Origin: Flammeovirgaceae bacterium
GTDB taxonomy: Bacteria > Bacteroidota > Bacteroidia > Cytophagales > Cyclobacteriaceae
NCBI GenBank assembly: GCA_013204595.1
Contig: JABMNK010000052.1
Location: forward strand, 23,865 to 87,864
Length of the DNA: 64,000 nt
Direction: 5' to 3'
Part shown: positions 55,826-64,000 of the stretch, in pieces
Position numbering within the stretch: the first letter of the stretch is position 1
Layout: each line of letters starts with the position of its first letter
Position numbers and translations under genes: made by a program
The notes under the pieces: generated by a model
The model's input: only the letters and a program-made list of their open reading frames with translations
The model's database searches: none
Told to the model about the DNA's origin: nothing

Positions 55826-56712
55826 TCATCAAGAGAGACCTTCGGGGTGGGTAATCTATTTTGATGAGACGCGCGTTAGTGATTTGTATCGTTGACGTCA
55901 GCGAGCCGTTCAAACATTGGGCTTGGCACTTAACCCTTATTATTTTTATACCTTGTTATCACATGTGAGCTATTCAAAAGAAGTTACACTATCCTAAATT
56001 TTGAGATGGAGTAACCTCTTGACATAATTCTTGCTAGGAATTTAGTTTTTCTTATCCCTTTGCAACATACAATAATAAATAAACGATTATAGAAACACCA
56101 AAGGATTTAGCAACAATACTTGCGATTTCAAGCTCATTAGTAGTAGGCCAAAAATATCAAATACATATAAGGTAAAAGAACGTATAAGCCAACAGGCAAA
56201 AAATGCTAAGATAAGTCTATTTTTTTCCTGACAGAAGAGAGGGCGGTTTTTACTCCTCAATTACAGTTTTATACTACAAACTTCAGCACAACCGCCTCCG
56301 TCTAAACATGTTTTTACAGTATCTGCTATCCGTCTCAAACAATGGTGTAGTTTGTCTTGCAAGGGAGACTCAGACCAATGGTGCGGCATTTTTTCATCTC
56401 ATGAAGTTTAATTACCGCGACCATCCAGTGTTAGCACCACGGCCTATCTTCTTGATCGGATGTCTATTCGCACTAATCGAGATTAGGAAGTCATCAAAGT
56501 TTAGACAAATCAGCTGTAATAAACTATGCAAATAGCGGCTGAAGTCTGCTCTTGGGTGATTGGGGATGATGACCTTCTCGTCCATCCACAAGTCATTAGT
56601 GGGCCAAAGGCCTAGTACCAAGAAATAAATGGACTATTGTTGGGTGGAGCTTGACGGCGGATTTGTGTAGGCTTCTGTGCTTGGCTCTGTGGAGTGAAAG
56701 GCTAAACTTCGC
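55826..56712. other. 887-bp gap with a possible decayed membrane-protein gene
   Basis: On the minus strand between about 56240 and 56052, hydrophobic segments are readable in two different frames (FFACWLIRSFTLYVFDIFGLLL, then NELEIASIVAKSFGVSIIVYLLLYVAKG with a stop). This looks like a frameshifted small membrane protein. The ORFs at 56308-56535 and 56412-56621 have no recognisable features. No tRNA or repeat was seen. Confidence 0.3.
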
Positions 56713-57957
56713 TCATTGGAAGTTAAATATTATTGGAAAAAGAAAAGTCACGACCATTGTCCAAATGCAGTAAATGGGTAGAAATGTCGCAATGCTTTTT
56801 GCTACCTTTTCCGTTTCGTTGCTGTACTTGGTTGTTTTAAATAGCTGAACTGTTACGATGAGCAGATTGGTCAAAATGAGCAAATTTCCTCCTAAAATAG
56901 CGATTCGGTTAGGGGTGATTCCCCATTCCGAAATTCTGAATAGAATAGCGCTTAATGCGATGCCGTTGACCGCGACGGTGACGATTGCGAGCCCAAGTAA
57001 AAGCCAAGCGCCAATCTTACTTTCTGAATTTTTGGAAGTTTCGGCAATTGAAAAAAGAATGATGGCCATCACACCAATCAATAATATATTAAAAATAAAT
57101 AAAAACGCTCGGTCATTATAAGGGTCTTTTCCTGTGCTAATAATAGCCAAGAGATAAAGGATAAGCATCATGAATACCAATGGGGTAAACACTTTAGCGA
57201 TCACGGGAGAAACTTTATTGACCAATTGAGGATTTGTTTGTACAAGATAGGTGCCAACAATGGGCGCTGCAGCAAGGCCCCATATCCCTACATATTGTAA
57301 ATAGTATTCTTTCAAGGGGATATCTATCACGGTAAATAACCCAAGCGTTACAGCGGTAAATAATCCTCCTGCAATGAGAATTATAGTGGTCATTACGAGC
57401 AGGTCCGCGTTATATCTAAGAAAATCCAATCGTTTGTGGTAGTTGTTCAAGTGGTCACCAGCAAAGCTGAATCCCAACACTGCCCATAAAAATAAGGGTA
57501 GGTGGATACAAGCAAGAATAAGGGTGTCACTGTTGGGATTATTTGGGAGTAAATTGATATATAACGCGGAGAGTAGAATGGCAACTGCAGAAAAAATATG
57601 TTTTGTTACATCTTGTTTTTGGCGCCACAAAAAATAGGCAGTTAATAATGGAAAAACGATTAATGCGATGTTTCTAGTATAAAAGTACTCGGCCTCTATT
57701 GTGGTGAATACGGGTATTTTAGCAATGAGTCCGGCAATGATAGAAGCGATAATGACAAAAGCGAGCTCACGGCGTGTTCCCCATGAAATTTCTTTACTTT
57801 TAAAGTTTAAGCGTTCATTCCAAATTTGAGCGATCTCATTTGTTTCAATCTCGGGGTATATGGTGTTGAACGCGCTCTTGAAGGTTGCTTTGTTATCCCG
57901 GTACAATTCTTCAAGTTGTCGAGGATTTGCTAAATTATTTATGATTTTTTGTTTCAT
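56713..57957 (-). CDS. DUF4153-like multi-pass membrane protein
   Basis: About 414 residues from the ATG at 57957; the ORF track begins 14 codons upstream at a GTG. A soluble N-terminal segment of about 75 residues (NNLANPRQLEELYRDNKATFKSAF) is followed by about ten to twelve hydrophobic helices to the C-terminus. The layout and sequence resemble DUF4153 proteins, integral inner-membrane proteins of unknown function. No transporter motif is visible. The neighbours are divergent or separated by gene-poor DNA, so context gives no hint of function. Confidence 0.72.
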   Translation of the reverse strand: MKQKIINNLANPRQLEELYRDNKATFKSAFNTIYPEIETNEIAQIWNERLNFKSKEISWGTRRELAFVIIASIIAGLIAKIPVFTTIEAEYFYTRNIALIVFPLLTAYFLWRQKQDVTKHIFSAVAILLSALYINLLPNNPNSDTLILACIHLPLFLWAVLGFSFAGDHLNNYHKRLDFLRYNADLLVMTTIILIAGGLFTAVTLGLFTVIDIPLKEYYLQYVGIWGLAAAPIVGTYLVQTNPQLVNKVSPVIAKVFTPLVFMMLILYLLAIISTGKDPYNDRAFLFIFNILLIGVMAIILFSIAETSKNSESKIGAWLLLGLAIVTVAVNGIALSAILFRISEWGITPNRIAILGGNLLILTNLLIVTVQLFKTTKYSNETEKVAKSIATFLPIYCIWTMVVTFLFPIIFNFQ

Positions 57958-57999
57958 CTCTGTGGATGGTCGAAGTTCTAATTTCGCAAATAATCTCAC

Positions 58000-58602
58000 T
58001 TATTGCAACTGTGCGGGTTATGTGCAAGTAGCATTTTTCAAGCAATAGATTAGTTGTTGCTGTGTAAGTCAAGGTAATATATTATTATTTTGGCTAAACC
58101 GTACCATTCAGACAGTAGCAATTGAAAGGGGGTTGAGTTGGGAAATATTTCTATGATGTTTGAGAGGTTTACTTCTCTACTTCTGCAACTTTTCAACTTG
58201 AGATACGAAGAGGTGTTTGCCACCTTTTTTCAGATTCTTTAGCTACATCAGGCTAGTTTATTACATACCCGCCGCATAATATCATATCGGTTTAAACAGA
58301 TCAAACCAGCCTTGCTCTACTGATAAACTTCATAAATATATACAATACTTATCGCCGTACGATTTCAACAAAAGCAACGCGCTTAATGAAGTAAAAAACA
58401 CAAGGGCGCCTTATGGTTTTTTAAAACGAGGCAGTGTGAGACGAGAACCTTGAACTTACAAATCGACTGACAAATAATTGATTCGAGAATCGCAGCTTAC
58501 GTGATAATTTTTAAGAGACTCAAGGAACCTCCTACGCTATATCGTAGCGATTTGTGACCAGCATTTATGCAAAGGGGCTACGAGAGACCCATTGGGTCAT
58601 TA
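58000..58602. other. Intergenic gap between DUF4153-like and NIPSNAP genes
   Basis: About 600 bp without a supportable gene. A short hairpin AGGTG-TTTGC-CACCT followed by six T lies at 58211-58231 in terminator form for the plus strand, but no plus-strand gene ends nearby. Otherwise nothing recognisable. Confidence 0.5.
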
Positions 58603-59409
58603 TCAATAGTCCGAATACTCAGTTGGAATCAGAAAGGTGATGTCAGCATGAGAAACACTGTTTTTGTATTTCTCTAGGCTCAGTAATTGCTGCCATTCAG
58701 GGGCGTCTACAAATGATTTCCAAAGAACATCACGCGTGGTCATGTCGGCAAATGTGGTCATATACATTAAGTTGGGCATTTTTGAGCCCGAAACTACTTC
58801 GGCATAAAAGACAGCATTGAATCCCAAACGATCAAAAAGCTTGACCTCTCCTCCCGCGTTGAACATATCTACTTTGGTTTGATAATAGCGCTCAGTTGCC
58901 GACTCATAACTTCTCAATTCGTAGATGCGGTTTTCTCTAGGGCCATTTACCATGGACGGAGCCATTTGTGGCATCTCCGTAAAGGCCTTTAAGAGCGTAG
59001 ATTCAATGCGCTCGTAAGGGGGCTGATCGTAGGAAGCAAGGAGGTATTCGCTTCCGACAGCCAGATAGGCAGCATCTTGGCTCAGACGTTCCTCAAGGCT
59101 CAAGAATTGGTCCATTGAGTTGAATGGGATGAGTACAAAAGTTTGTTCAAGGGTATCCTTGGCATTCGTAAGATGTTTAAATACGCCAATGTTATTAATG
59201 CCGAGTCTTTTTAACCCTGGCAAAAAAGCATCTTTCAAATAGGTGTCTGTAGCAGTTATCTGTGCCGCTGCTTGGAAGGTATAGACTTTTAGTTGATAAT
59301 ATTCACGGCTATTTATGGACGCCGGAACTTCAGCCGGTTGGTTATTTGGCTGATTGCAGCTAGCAAGGGCAATGCTTAGAAGTAAGACTAAGAACGGGGA
59401 AACTCTCAT
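58603..59409 (-). CDS. NIPSNAP family lipoprotein
   Basis: A 268-residue protein with a lipoprotein signal (MRVSPFLVLLLSIALASC, Cys18). Two dimeric alpha/beta-barrel repeats follow: YYQLKVYTFQ...YLKDAFLPGLKRLGINNIGVFKH near the start, and NRIYELRSYES...MFNAGGEVKLFDRLGFNAVFYAEVVSG...MPNLMYMTTF in the second half, the pattern of NIPSNAP proteins. Bacteroidota carry many exported NIPSNAP paralogues of unknown role. It is divergent from the Dabb gene across about 240 bp. Confidence 0.88.
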   Translation of the reverse strand: MRVSPFLVLLLSIALASCNQPNNQPAEVPASINSREYYQLKVYTFQAAAQITATDTYLKDAFLPGLKRLGINNIGVFKHLTNAKDTLEQTFVLIPFNSMDQFLSLEERLSQDAAYLAVGSEYLLASYDQPPYERIESTLLKAFTEMPQMAPSMVNGPRENRIYELRSYESATERYYQTKVDMFNAGGEVKLFDRLGFNAVFYAEVVSGSKMPNLMYMTTFADMTTRDVLWKSFVDAPEWQQLLSLEKYKNSVSHADITFLIPTEYSDY

Positions 59410-59648
59410 TTTGATTAGATTTTTTTAAATTATTAGTTTGTCTACGGGGCCTAAAGTACATGAAATTTATAAAAGGAGAAAACCAAAGATCTTGGGAAAA
59501 TTGAAAATTCAGGAAATTGACAGAATCAAAGAGGGCCAACTGCCAGTACTTTGGTCTTTTTTGATTTATAGTTTGATTTTTGGTGTTTGATTTATCTTTG
59601 ACAGTAATGGCCGCTCGAGGCGCCAATTAAATCTTTCAAAATAGTCTT

Positions 59649-59966
59649 ATGATTCGTCATACCGTAGTTTTTAAACTAAAATATCCAGAAGGATCGCATG
59701 AAGAGGCAGTGTTTCTGGAAGCAGCTATGAAGTTAATGGCGATTACTGGGGCGCAGCAATTTGAATTGTTGCGTCAAACGAGTCCAAAAAATGATTATGA
59801 CTATGGATTGTCTATGGAGTTCCAATCGTCTGCAGCTTACCAAGCATATACGGAACATTCCGATCATGTCAATTTTGTAACTACTTACTGGGGCGTCTAT
59901 GTGGATAAGTTTCTGGAGATTGATTATGAGCCGATGTCCCAAATAGGTAGGAAAGCTAGGTCGTAA
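59649..59966 (+). CDS. Dabb family (stress-responsive A/B barrel) protein
   Basis: A 105-residue single-domain protein starting MIRHTVVFKLK and ending with YWGVYVDKFLEIDYE, the standard Dabb layout: a beta-alpha-beta-beta-alpha-beta ferredoxin-like fold that dimerises into a barrel. The function of most bacterial members is unknown; some plant relatives are cyclases. It is divergent from the NIPSNAP lipoprotein gene, and the DUF5916 gene follows 103 bp downstream on the same strand. Confidence 0.88.
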   Translation: MIRHTVVFKLKYPEGSHEEAVFLEAAMKLMAITGAQQFELLRQTSPKNDYDYGLSMEFQSSAAYQAYTEHSDHVNFVTTYWGVYVDKFLEIDYEPMSQIGRKARS

Positions 59967-60069
59967 TTGAGTACCGATTTACTCCTCTTAAAACAGATAA
60001 TCACCATTATCATAAGAGCTTATTGTCTTGACAAGTTTCTTCGATAACTTCGGTTTATAACCGCTAAAT

Positions 60070-62262
60070 ATGAGATGCTTATTTGCCGTGATCGGAATTT
60101 TTCCCTTCTTAACATTTGCCCAAACAAAAACGATTGACACCAAGGTTCGACCTGAACATAACGCCGTAGCGATCTCCGAGGTGCCCATCGTCGATGGGGA
60201 GGTCATTAATGATCCACTTTGGCAAGGCATCGTGCCGATCACAGAACTAACTCAAATCCAGCCCAATGTAGGCCTACCCGCGAGTGAGCGTACGGAGATC
60301 AGGATCGCCTATGATAGAGAGACCTTTTATGTTTCTGTCGTTTGTTTTGATAGCCAACCAGCACAATTGGTCGTTACCGATTCGCGCAGAGATGCGGCTT
60401 TGGACGAGGCGGATGCATTTTTGTTTATTCTAGACACCTACCACGACAAACAAAATGGCTTTGTTTTTGGGACCAACTCAATAGGCGTAGAATATGACGG
60501 GCAAGTGGATAATGAGGGCCAAGGCAATCTGAGTGCCAATCGTCAGCAAGGGGGCGTTATAGGGGGTTTTAATTTAAATTGGGATGCGTCATGGCTGGTC
60601 AAAACGCAGGTTGGCGATTTTGGTTGGAGTGCAGAGTTTGCCATTCCCTTGAGGACCATACGATATCAGTCGGGAGAGGAGGTAACCTGGGGCGTGAATT
60701 TTAGACGTAATATTCGTAAGACCAATGAGATTGCATATTGGTCCCCAATGCCTATTCAATTTGACATCAAGCGATTGTCCTTGGCTGGTGAATTAAAAGG
60801 ATTGTCTTTAATATCTCCAGGAAATCTCAAGGTGATTCCTTATGTGCTAGGGAATGGACAGCGAGACAGCAATGAGCGGAAGTTGGAATCAACGGGAGAA
60901 GTAGGTGTAGATATCAAATATTCATTGACGCCAAGTTTAACATTGGACCTGACCTATAACACCGATTTTGCACAGGTGGAGGTCGATGAAGTGCAGGTTA
61001 ATTTAGATCGATTCAATTTGTTTTTTCCTGAAAAAAGACCGTTTTTTTTAGAAAATGCGGGACTTTTTAGTGTAGGAAGCCCAGGGGAGGTTGATCTTTT
61101 TTTTAGTCGTAGAATAGGAATTTCCGATGACGGCAGTTTGGTGCCAATACTAGGAGGTCTACGATTGTCTGGAAAGCAGAAGAATACCAATATTGCAGTG
61201 TTGAGCATGTTTACGGACGAAGTATTGGAGAAGGACATTGCTGCCAATAACTTTACTGTGATCAGAATGAATCAACAATTGGCAAACCGTACGACTGTCG
61301 GCGGCGGCTTTATAAGCAGGTATGGAATGGGTCTAGACACCGCCAATTCCAATTCAGTTTTTGTCATGGATACCAAGATAGGATTAGGTAATAAAGCCCA
61401 GATCACTGGATATATTGCCAAAAGCCAAACGCCTGAACTGGAGGGAGAGGATGTCTCTTTTTTGATCAAGGCACAATATGAGTGGAATGGTCTCAATGCC
61501 ATTGCTGGCTATAGTGAAGTTCAGGATAATTTCAATCCCGAAGTTGGTTTTTTGCTTCGGGGAGCCTTCAGAAAGCCAGAATTTTTGGTGTTGAAACAAA
61601 TCAGGCCCAAGAAGGATTTTTTGGGAATACTAGAGCTACGGCCTCATATATCCTACCGAGGGTATTGGGATTTTGAGGGAAATCAGACAACGGGGTTTCT
61701 ACATGTAGATAACCATTGGGCTTGGAAGGGAGGATTTGAGGTTCACACAGGCGTGAACTTTACTCAGGAAGGGGTGTTAAGTGATTTTGAAATTTCGGAT
61801 GGGATAGATATTCCCGTTGGAGAATACATCAATCAAGAGGCCCAAATTATCTTTATGACCAACCCAAGTAAGGCGATGTCGATCAGTACACGTTCTGTGA
61901 TTGGGGGTTTTTTTAATGGAAATCGGGCGGCCAATAGCTTGACACTAGCGTTAAGAACAGGAGATAAATGGAATTCTTCGTTTAGTTACCAACGCAACGA
62001 CGTATCCCTAGTACAGGGCGCCTTTTCAACGGATATTTTTCGGGGTCGCTTGACCTATTCCTTCACGCCACGGATTTATGTAACTAGCTTGGTGCAATAC
62101 AATAGTGTGTCGGACACTTGGTCTGTAAATATGCGTTTTGCCGTACTAAAACAGTCCAATACTGGTTTGTTTGTTGTGCTCAACATGTTTGAAGATAGAT
62201 TGGGTAATTCTAACCGCAGCCTTACCATTAAGTATACCAGATTATTTGACTTAATTAAGTAG
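60070..62262 (+). CDS. DUF5916 family protein with N-terminal CBM9-like domain
   Basis: A 730-residue exported protein. A signal peptide (MRCLFAVIGIFPFLTFAQ) is followed by a CBM9-like beta-sandwich at about 35-220 (VPIVDGEVINDPLWQG, RIAYDRETFYVSVVCFD, DEADAFLFILDTYHDKQNGFVF) and a long beta-rich DUF5916 region (PEKRPFFLENAGLF, FFSRRIG) likely to form an outer-membrane barrel, with an aromatic-rich C-terminus. The family is common in Bacteroidota; carbohydrate binding is inferred from the fold only. A weak hairpin follows the stop. The ATG start is clear. Confidence 0.88.
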   Translation: MRCLFAVIGIFPFLTFAQTKTIDTKVRPEHNAVAISEVPIVDGEVINDPLWQGIVPITELTQIQPNVGLPASERTEIRIAYDRETFYVSVVCFDSQPAQLVVTDSRRDAALDEADAFLFILDTYHDKQNGFVFGTNSIGVEYDGQVDNEGQGNLSANRQQGGVIGGFNLNWDASWLVKTQVGDFGWSAEFAIPLRTIRYQSGEEVTWGVNFRRNIRKTNEIAYWSPMPIQFDIKRLSLAGELKGLSLISPGNLKVIPYVLGNGQRDSNERKLESTGEVGVDIKYSLTPSLTLDLTYNTDFAQVEVDEVQVNLDRFNLFFPEKRPFFLENAGLFSVGSPGEVDLFFSRRIGISDDGSLVPILGGLRLSGKQKNTNIAVLSMFTDEVLEKDIAANNFTVIRMNQQLANRTTVGGGFISRYGMGLDTANSNSVFVMDTKIGLGNKAQITGYIAKSQTPELEGEDVSFLIKAQYEWNGLNAIAGYSEVQDNFNPEVGFLLRGAFRKPEFLVLKQIRPKKDFLGILELRPHISYRGYWDFEGNQTTGFLHVDNHWAWKGGFEVHTGVNFTQEGVLSDFEISDGIDIPVGEYINQEAQIIFMTNPSKAMSISTRSVIGGFFNGNRAANSLTLALRTGDKWNSSFSYQRNDVSLVQGAFSTDIFRGRLTYSFTPRIYVTSLVQYNSVSDTWSVNMRFAVLKQSNTGLFVVLNMFEDRLGNSNRSLTIKYTRLFDLIK

Positions 62263-62655
62263 CTCAGGCAGTCATTTGTGGGCCCTATTAAAAAACAAAG
62301 GCACCCCACCACAGAGTGCCTTTAACAACCAACCATAACCACTGGAGTAGAATCTCCAAATGAATCATGCCGCTAAGATGATGTCTCAATTTGAAAGCAG
62401 CAAATGAATTGGGATGAACGTAGCATTTTGATGGATGAACGCATCATTTGTTGAGTTGATTAATAAACGTTAAAAATATTTGATGATCGCTGAGTGGCCT
62501 ATAAGCGAGCAGTACTTTAATGTCCCAATCCAAAATAGATGGCAAACAGAAGATTTCGCGTATTTGAGAAGGTGGAAAATCATAGGAATGGAAGCTTTTG
62601 ACAGGAAAAATTGTAATATTGAAAATCAATAAAGCGTTAATAAATAAAAAGTATC
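62263..62655. other. Intergenic gap with weak hairpin after the DUF5916 gene
   Basis: An 8-bp stem AAAGGCAC/GTGCCTTT with an 11-base loop at 62297-62323 could end DUF5916 transcription, but only three T follow. The rest (about 330 bp) contains no supportable gene; it should include the promoter of the SDR pair. Confidence 0.5.
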
Positions 62656-63396
62656 ATGACAAAACTAGACGGACAGGTTGCCATCATCACTGGTGGGGCA
62701 AAAGGAATTGGCGAAGGAGCGTGTGAGGTTTTTTGCCAAGCAGGGGCCAAGGTAGTGATCTGGGATGTATTGGAGGGACAGCCGACGGCTGATCGAATCG
62801 CTAAAATGGGCGGGGAAATCAGTTTTCAAAAAGTCGATATTACCAAGCGCGATCAAATCGAAGCGGCAGTAGCCGAAATAATGTCAACATTTGGGCGCAT
62901 AGATATCTTGATAAATAATGCGGGGATCATTCGTGATAAATCTTTTTTGAAAATGTCAGATGATGATTGGAGCACGGTGTTGAACGTCAATCTTACCGGC
63001 GCTTTTAATACCTGCAAGGTCATAGTTCCTATCATGCGAGAAGCCAAATATGGAAGAATCATCAATACCTCCTCCATTAATGGGACTTTGGGGGCCTTTG
63101 GTCAGACAAATTACGCAGCCACAAAAGCCGGTATTGTAGGGTTTACCAAGTCGTTGGCTAGAGAGACGGGTAAGTACGGCATAACCGTGAATGCAGTAGC
63201 ACCGGGTTTTATCAAGTCTGAAATGACAGATAGCATGCCACAGGAAGTTATTGACGCGGGGATTGCTACCATTCCTGTGGGCAGAATAGGTACGGCGTAT
63301 GACATAGGACATGCTTATCTTTATCTAGCGTCCAAGGAGGCAAGTTTCATTACAGCGTTTACCCTGCACGTAAATGGGGGGGCGTTGCCGATATAA
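62656..63396 (+). CDS. FabG-like SDR family oxidoreductase
   Basis: A 246-residue classical SDR of FabG type: TGGAKGIG (12-19), NNAG (87-90), Ser140 and Tyr153-x3-Lys157 (YAATK), and the C-terminal NGGALPI. FabG-like enzymes reduce 3-oxoacyl-ACP or acyl-CoA; with another SDR directly downstream, a beta-oxidation or side-chain degradation role is as likely as fatty-acid synthesis. It starts at the ATG after a 5' stretch with no clear Shine-Dalgarno site. The next SDR starts 4-10 bases after the stop, implying an operon. Confidence 0.9.
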   Translation: MTKLDGQVAIITGGAKGIGEGACEVFCQAGAKVVIWDVLEGQPTADRIAKMGGEISFQKVDITKRDQIEAAVAEIMSTFGRIDILINNAGIIRDKSFLKMSDDDWSTVLNVNLTGAFNTCKVIVPIMREAKYGRIINTSSINGTLGAFGQTNYAATKAGIVGFTKSLARETGKYGITVNAVAPGFIKSEMTDSMPQEVIDAGIATIPVGRIGTAYDIGHAYLYLASKEASFITAFTLHVNGGALPI

Positions 63397-63400
63397 TTTG

Positions 63401-64000
63401 ATGTGTATGTCTATTGAAGAGAAATTTCACTTGAAGGGAAAGGTGGCTATCGTGACGGGAGCCAGTAAGGGCATTGGCGCAGCCATAGCCTTGGCCTTGG
63501 CTGATATGGGGGCTCAAGTAGTGGTTAGCAGTCGTAAAAAGCCTGCCGTCGATGAGGTCGTAAAACAAATTATTGAGCGGGGAGGAGACGCCTACGCGGT
63601 AGTATGCAATGTCGGTGAGGAGGCGCAGCTTGAGGCGCTGATCGATCAAACTATGACCCATTATGGAGGGGTGGATATTTTGGTAAATAATGCCGCGACT
63701 AACCCTGTGTATGGCCCCCTTAATCAATCAGCGGGAGCTGTTTTTGACAAAATAATGAATGTCAACCTAAGGGCTTGTTTTTTACTTGCCAACTTGTGCC
63801 ATCCGCTGATGAAGGTGCGAGGAGGTGGATCGATTATCAATATTGCCTCGGTTGAGGGAATGAGACCAAGTGAAGGATTAGGTCTTTATAGTGTGAGTAA
63901 AGCAGGATTGATCATGCTCACCAAATCCCAGGCTAAAGAATGGGGACCAGTAGGGATTCGAAGTAATGCCATTTGTCCAGGATTGATCAAAACCAAGTTC
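63401..64000 (+). CDS. SDR family oxidoreductase (partial, runs off window)
   Basis: Not in the ORF track because no stop lies in the window. From MCMSIEEKFHLKGKVAIVTGASKGIG (TGASKGIG glycine motif) through NNAATNPVYG, INIASVEG and YSVSKAG (catalytic Tyr-x3-Lys) to PGLIKTKF at the edge, 200 residues of a classical SDR are present; about 55 are missing. The start may be the first ATG (63401) or the MSIEEKF ATG at 63407. It resembles the DHRS4-like/FabG-like group. Co-transcribed with the preceding SDR. Confidence 0.88.
   Translation, partial: MCMSIEEKFHLKGKVAIVTGASKGIGAAIALALADMGAQVVVSSRKKPAVDEVVKQIIERGGDAYAVVCNVGEEAQLEALIDQTMTHYGGVDILVNNAATNPVYGPLNQSAGAVFDKIMNVNLRACFLLANLCHPLMKVRGGGSIINIASVEGMRPSEGLGLYSVSKAGLIMLTKSQAKEWGPVGIRSNAICPGLIKTKF

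Noticed and set aside
56308-56621. ORFs of 75 and 69 aa on opposite strands
   Set aside because: They overlap each other, show no domain or signal, and lie in a gap with decayed sequence.
58211-58231. Hairpin with T run resembling an intrinsic terminator
   Set aside because: No plus-strand gene ends near it and it has the wrong orientation for both flanking minus-strand genes.

Overview
The window comes from a Bacteroidota bacterium. Supporting signs are the moderately low GC, almost no Shine-Dalgarno sites, exported proteins whose signal peptides end in ...AQ, a GldJ-like gliding/T9SS lipoprotein, and many families typical of the phylum (DUF4175, DUF4301, DUF6702, DUF5916, DUF4153, DUF5117/5118 metalloprotease). 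The genus cannot be named. A Cytophagia or Saprospiria member is a guess from gene content.

The dominant structure is a giant inverted repeat. Bases 1-20068 are the reverse complement of 20069-40136 wherever I compared them, and position x pairs with 40137-x. Every ORF in one arm has an identical partner in the other, and even a 9-base C run inside mfd is conserved. The axis falls exactly in the middle of TGTTCCACGTGGAACA, a 16-bp perfect palindrome that looks like a ParB-binding parS site, at the 3' end of ybeY. Thirteen genes are therefore present twice. The right arm continues into unique sequence (40137-64000) and is taken as the real chromosome; the left arm is probably a fold-back or assembly copy. 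A true inverted duplication or a read through a hairpin end is not excluded. Each duplicated gene is described in full in its right-arm copy.

Right arm, from the axis outward: ybeY, an RsbW-like ATPase and a DUF4175 coiled-coil membrane protein (one leftward operon); comF; a GldJ-like lipoprotein (convergent with comF over a shared terminator); mfd; DUF4301; a Wzi-like outer-membrane protein; a DUF5117/5118 zinc metalloprotease; a 2H phosphoesterase; DUF6702; HupE/UreJ; and an M1 aminopeptidase.

Unique region 40.2-64 kb: two exported LolA-like proteins, an SDR, a class V aminotransferase, a decayed stretch (nuclease remnant and frameshifted outer-membrane protein), an LpxL-like acyltransferase, a DUF1801/YdeI-CDGSH fusion, a two-subunit Tat-exported molybdenum hydroxylase, a broken alpha/beta hydrolase, a GH5 lipoprotein, a Tat-exported N-carbamoylase-type hydrolase, three dimeric alpha/beta-barrel proteins (double-domain ABM-like, NIPSNAP, Dabb), a DUF4153 membrane protein, a DUF5916 protein and two FabG-like SDRs, the last cut by the window end. 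Several intergenic gaps hold gene debris, so this side looks like an accessory region undergoing decay. No rRNA, tRNA, CRISPR array, IS element or phage gene was recognised.
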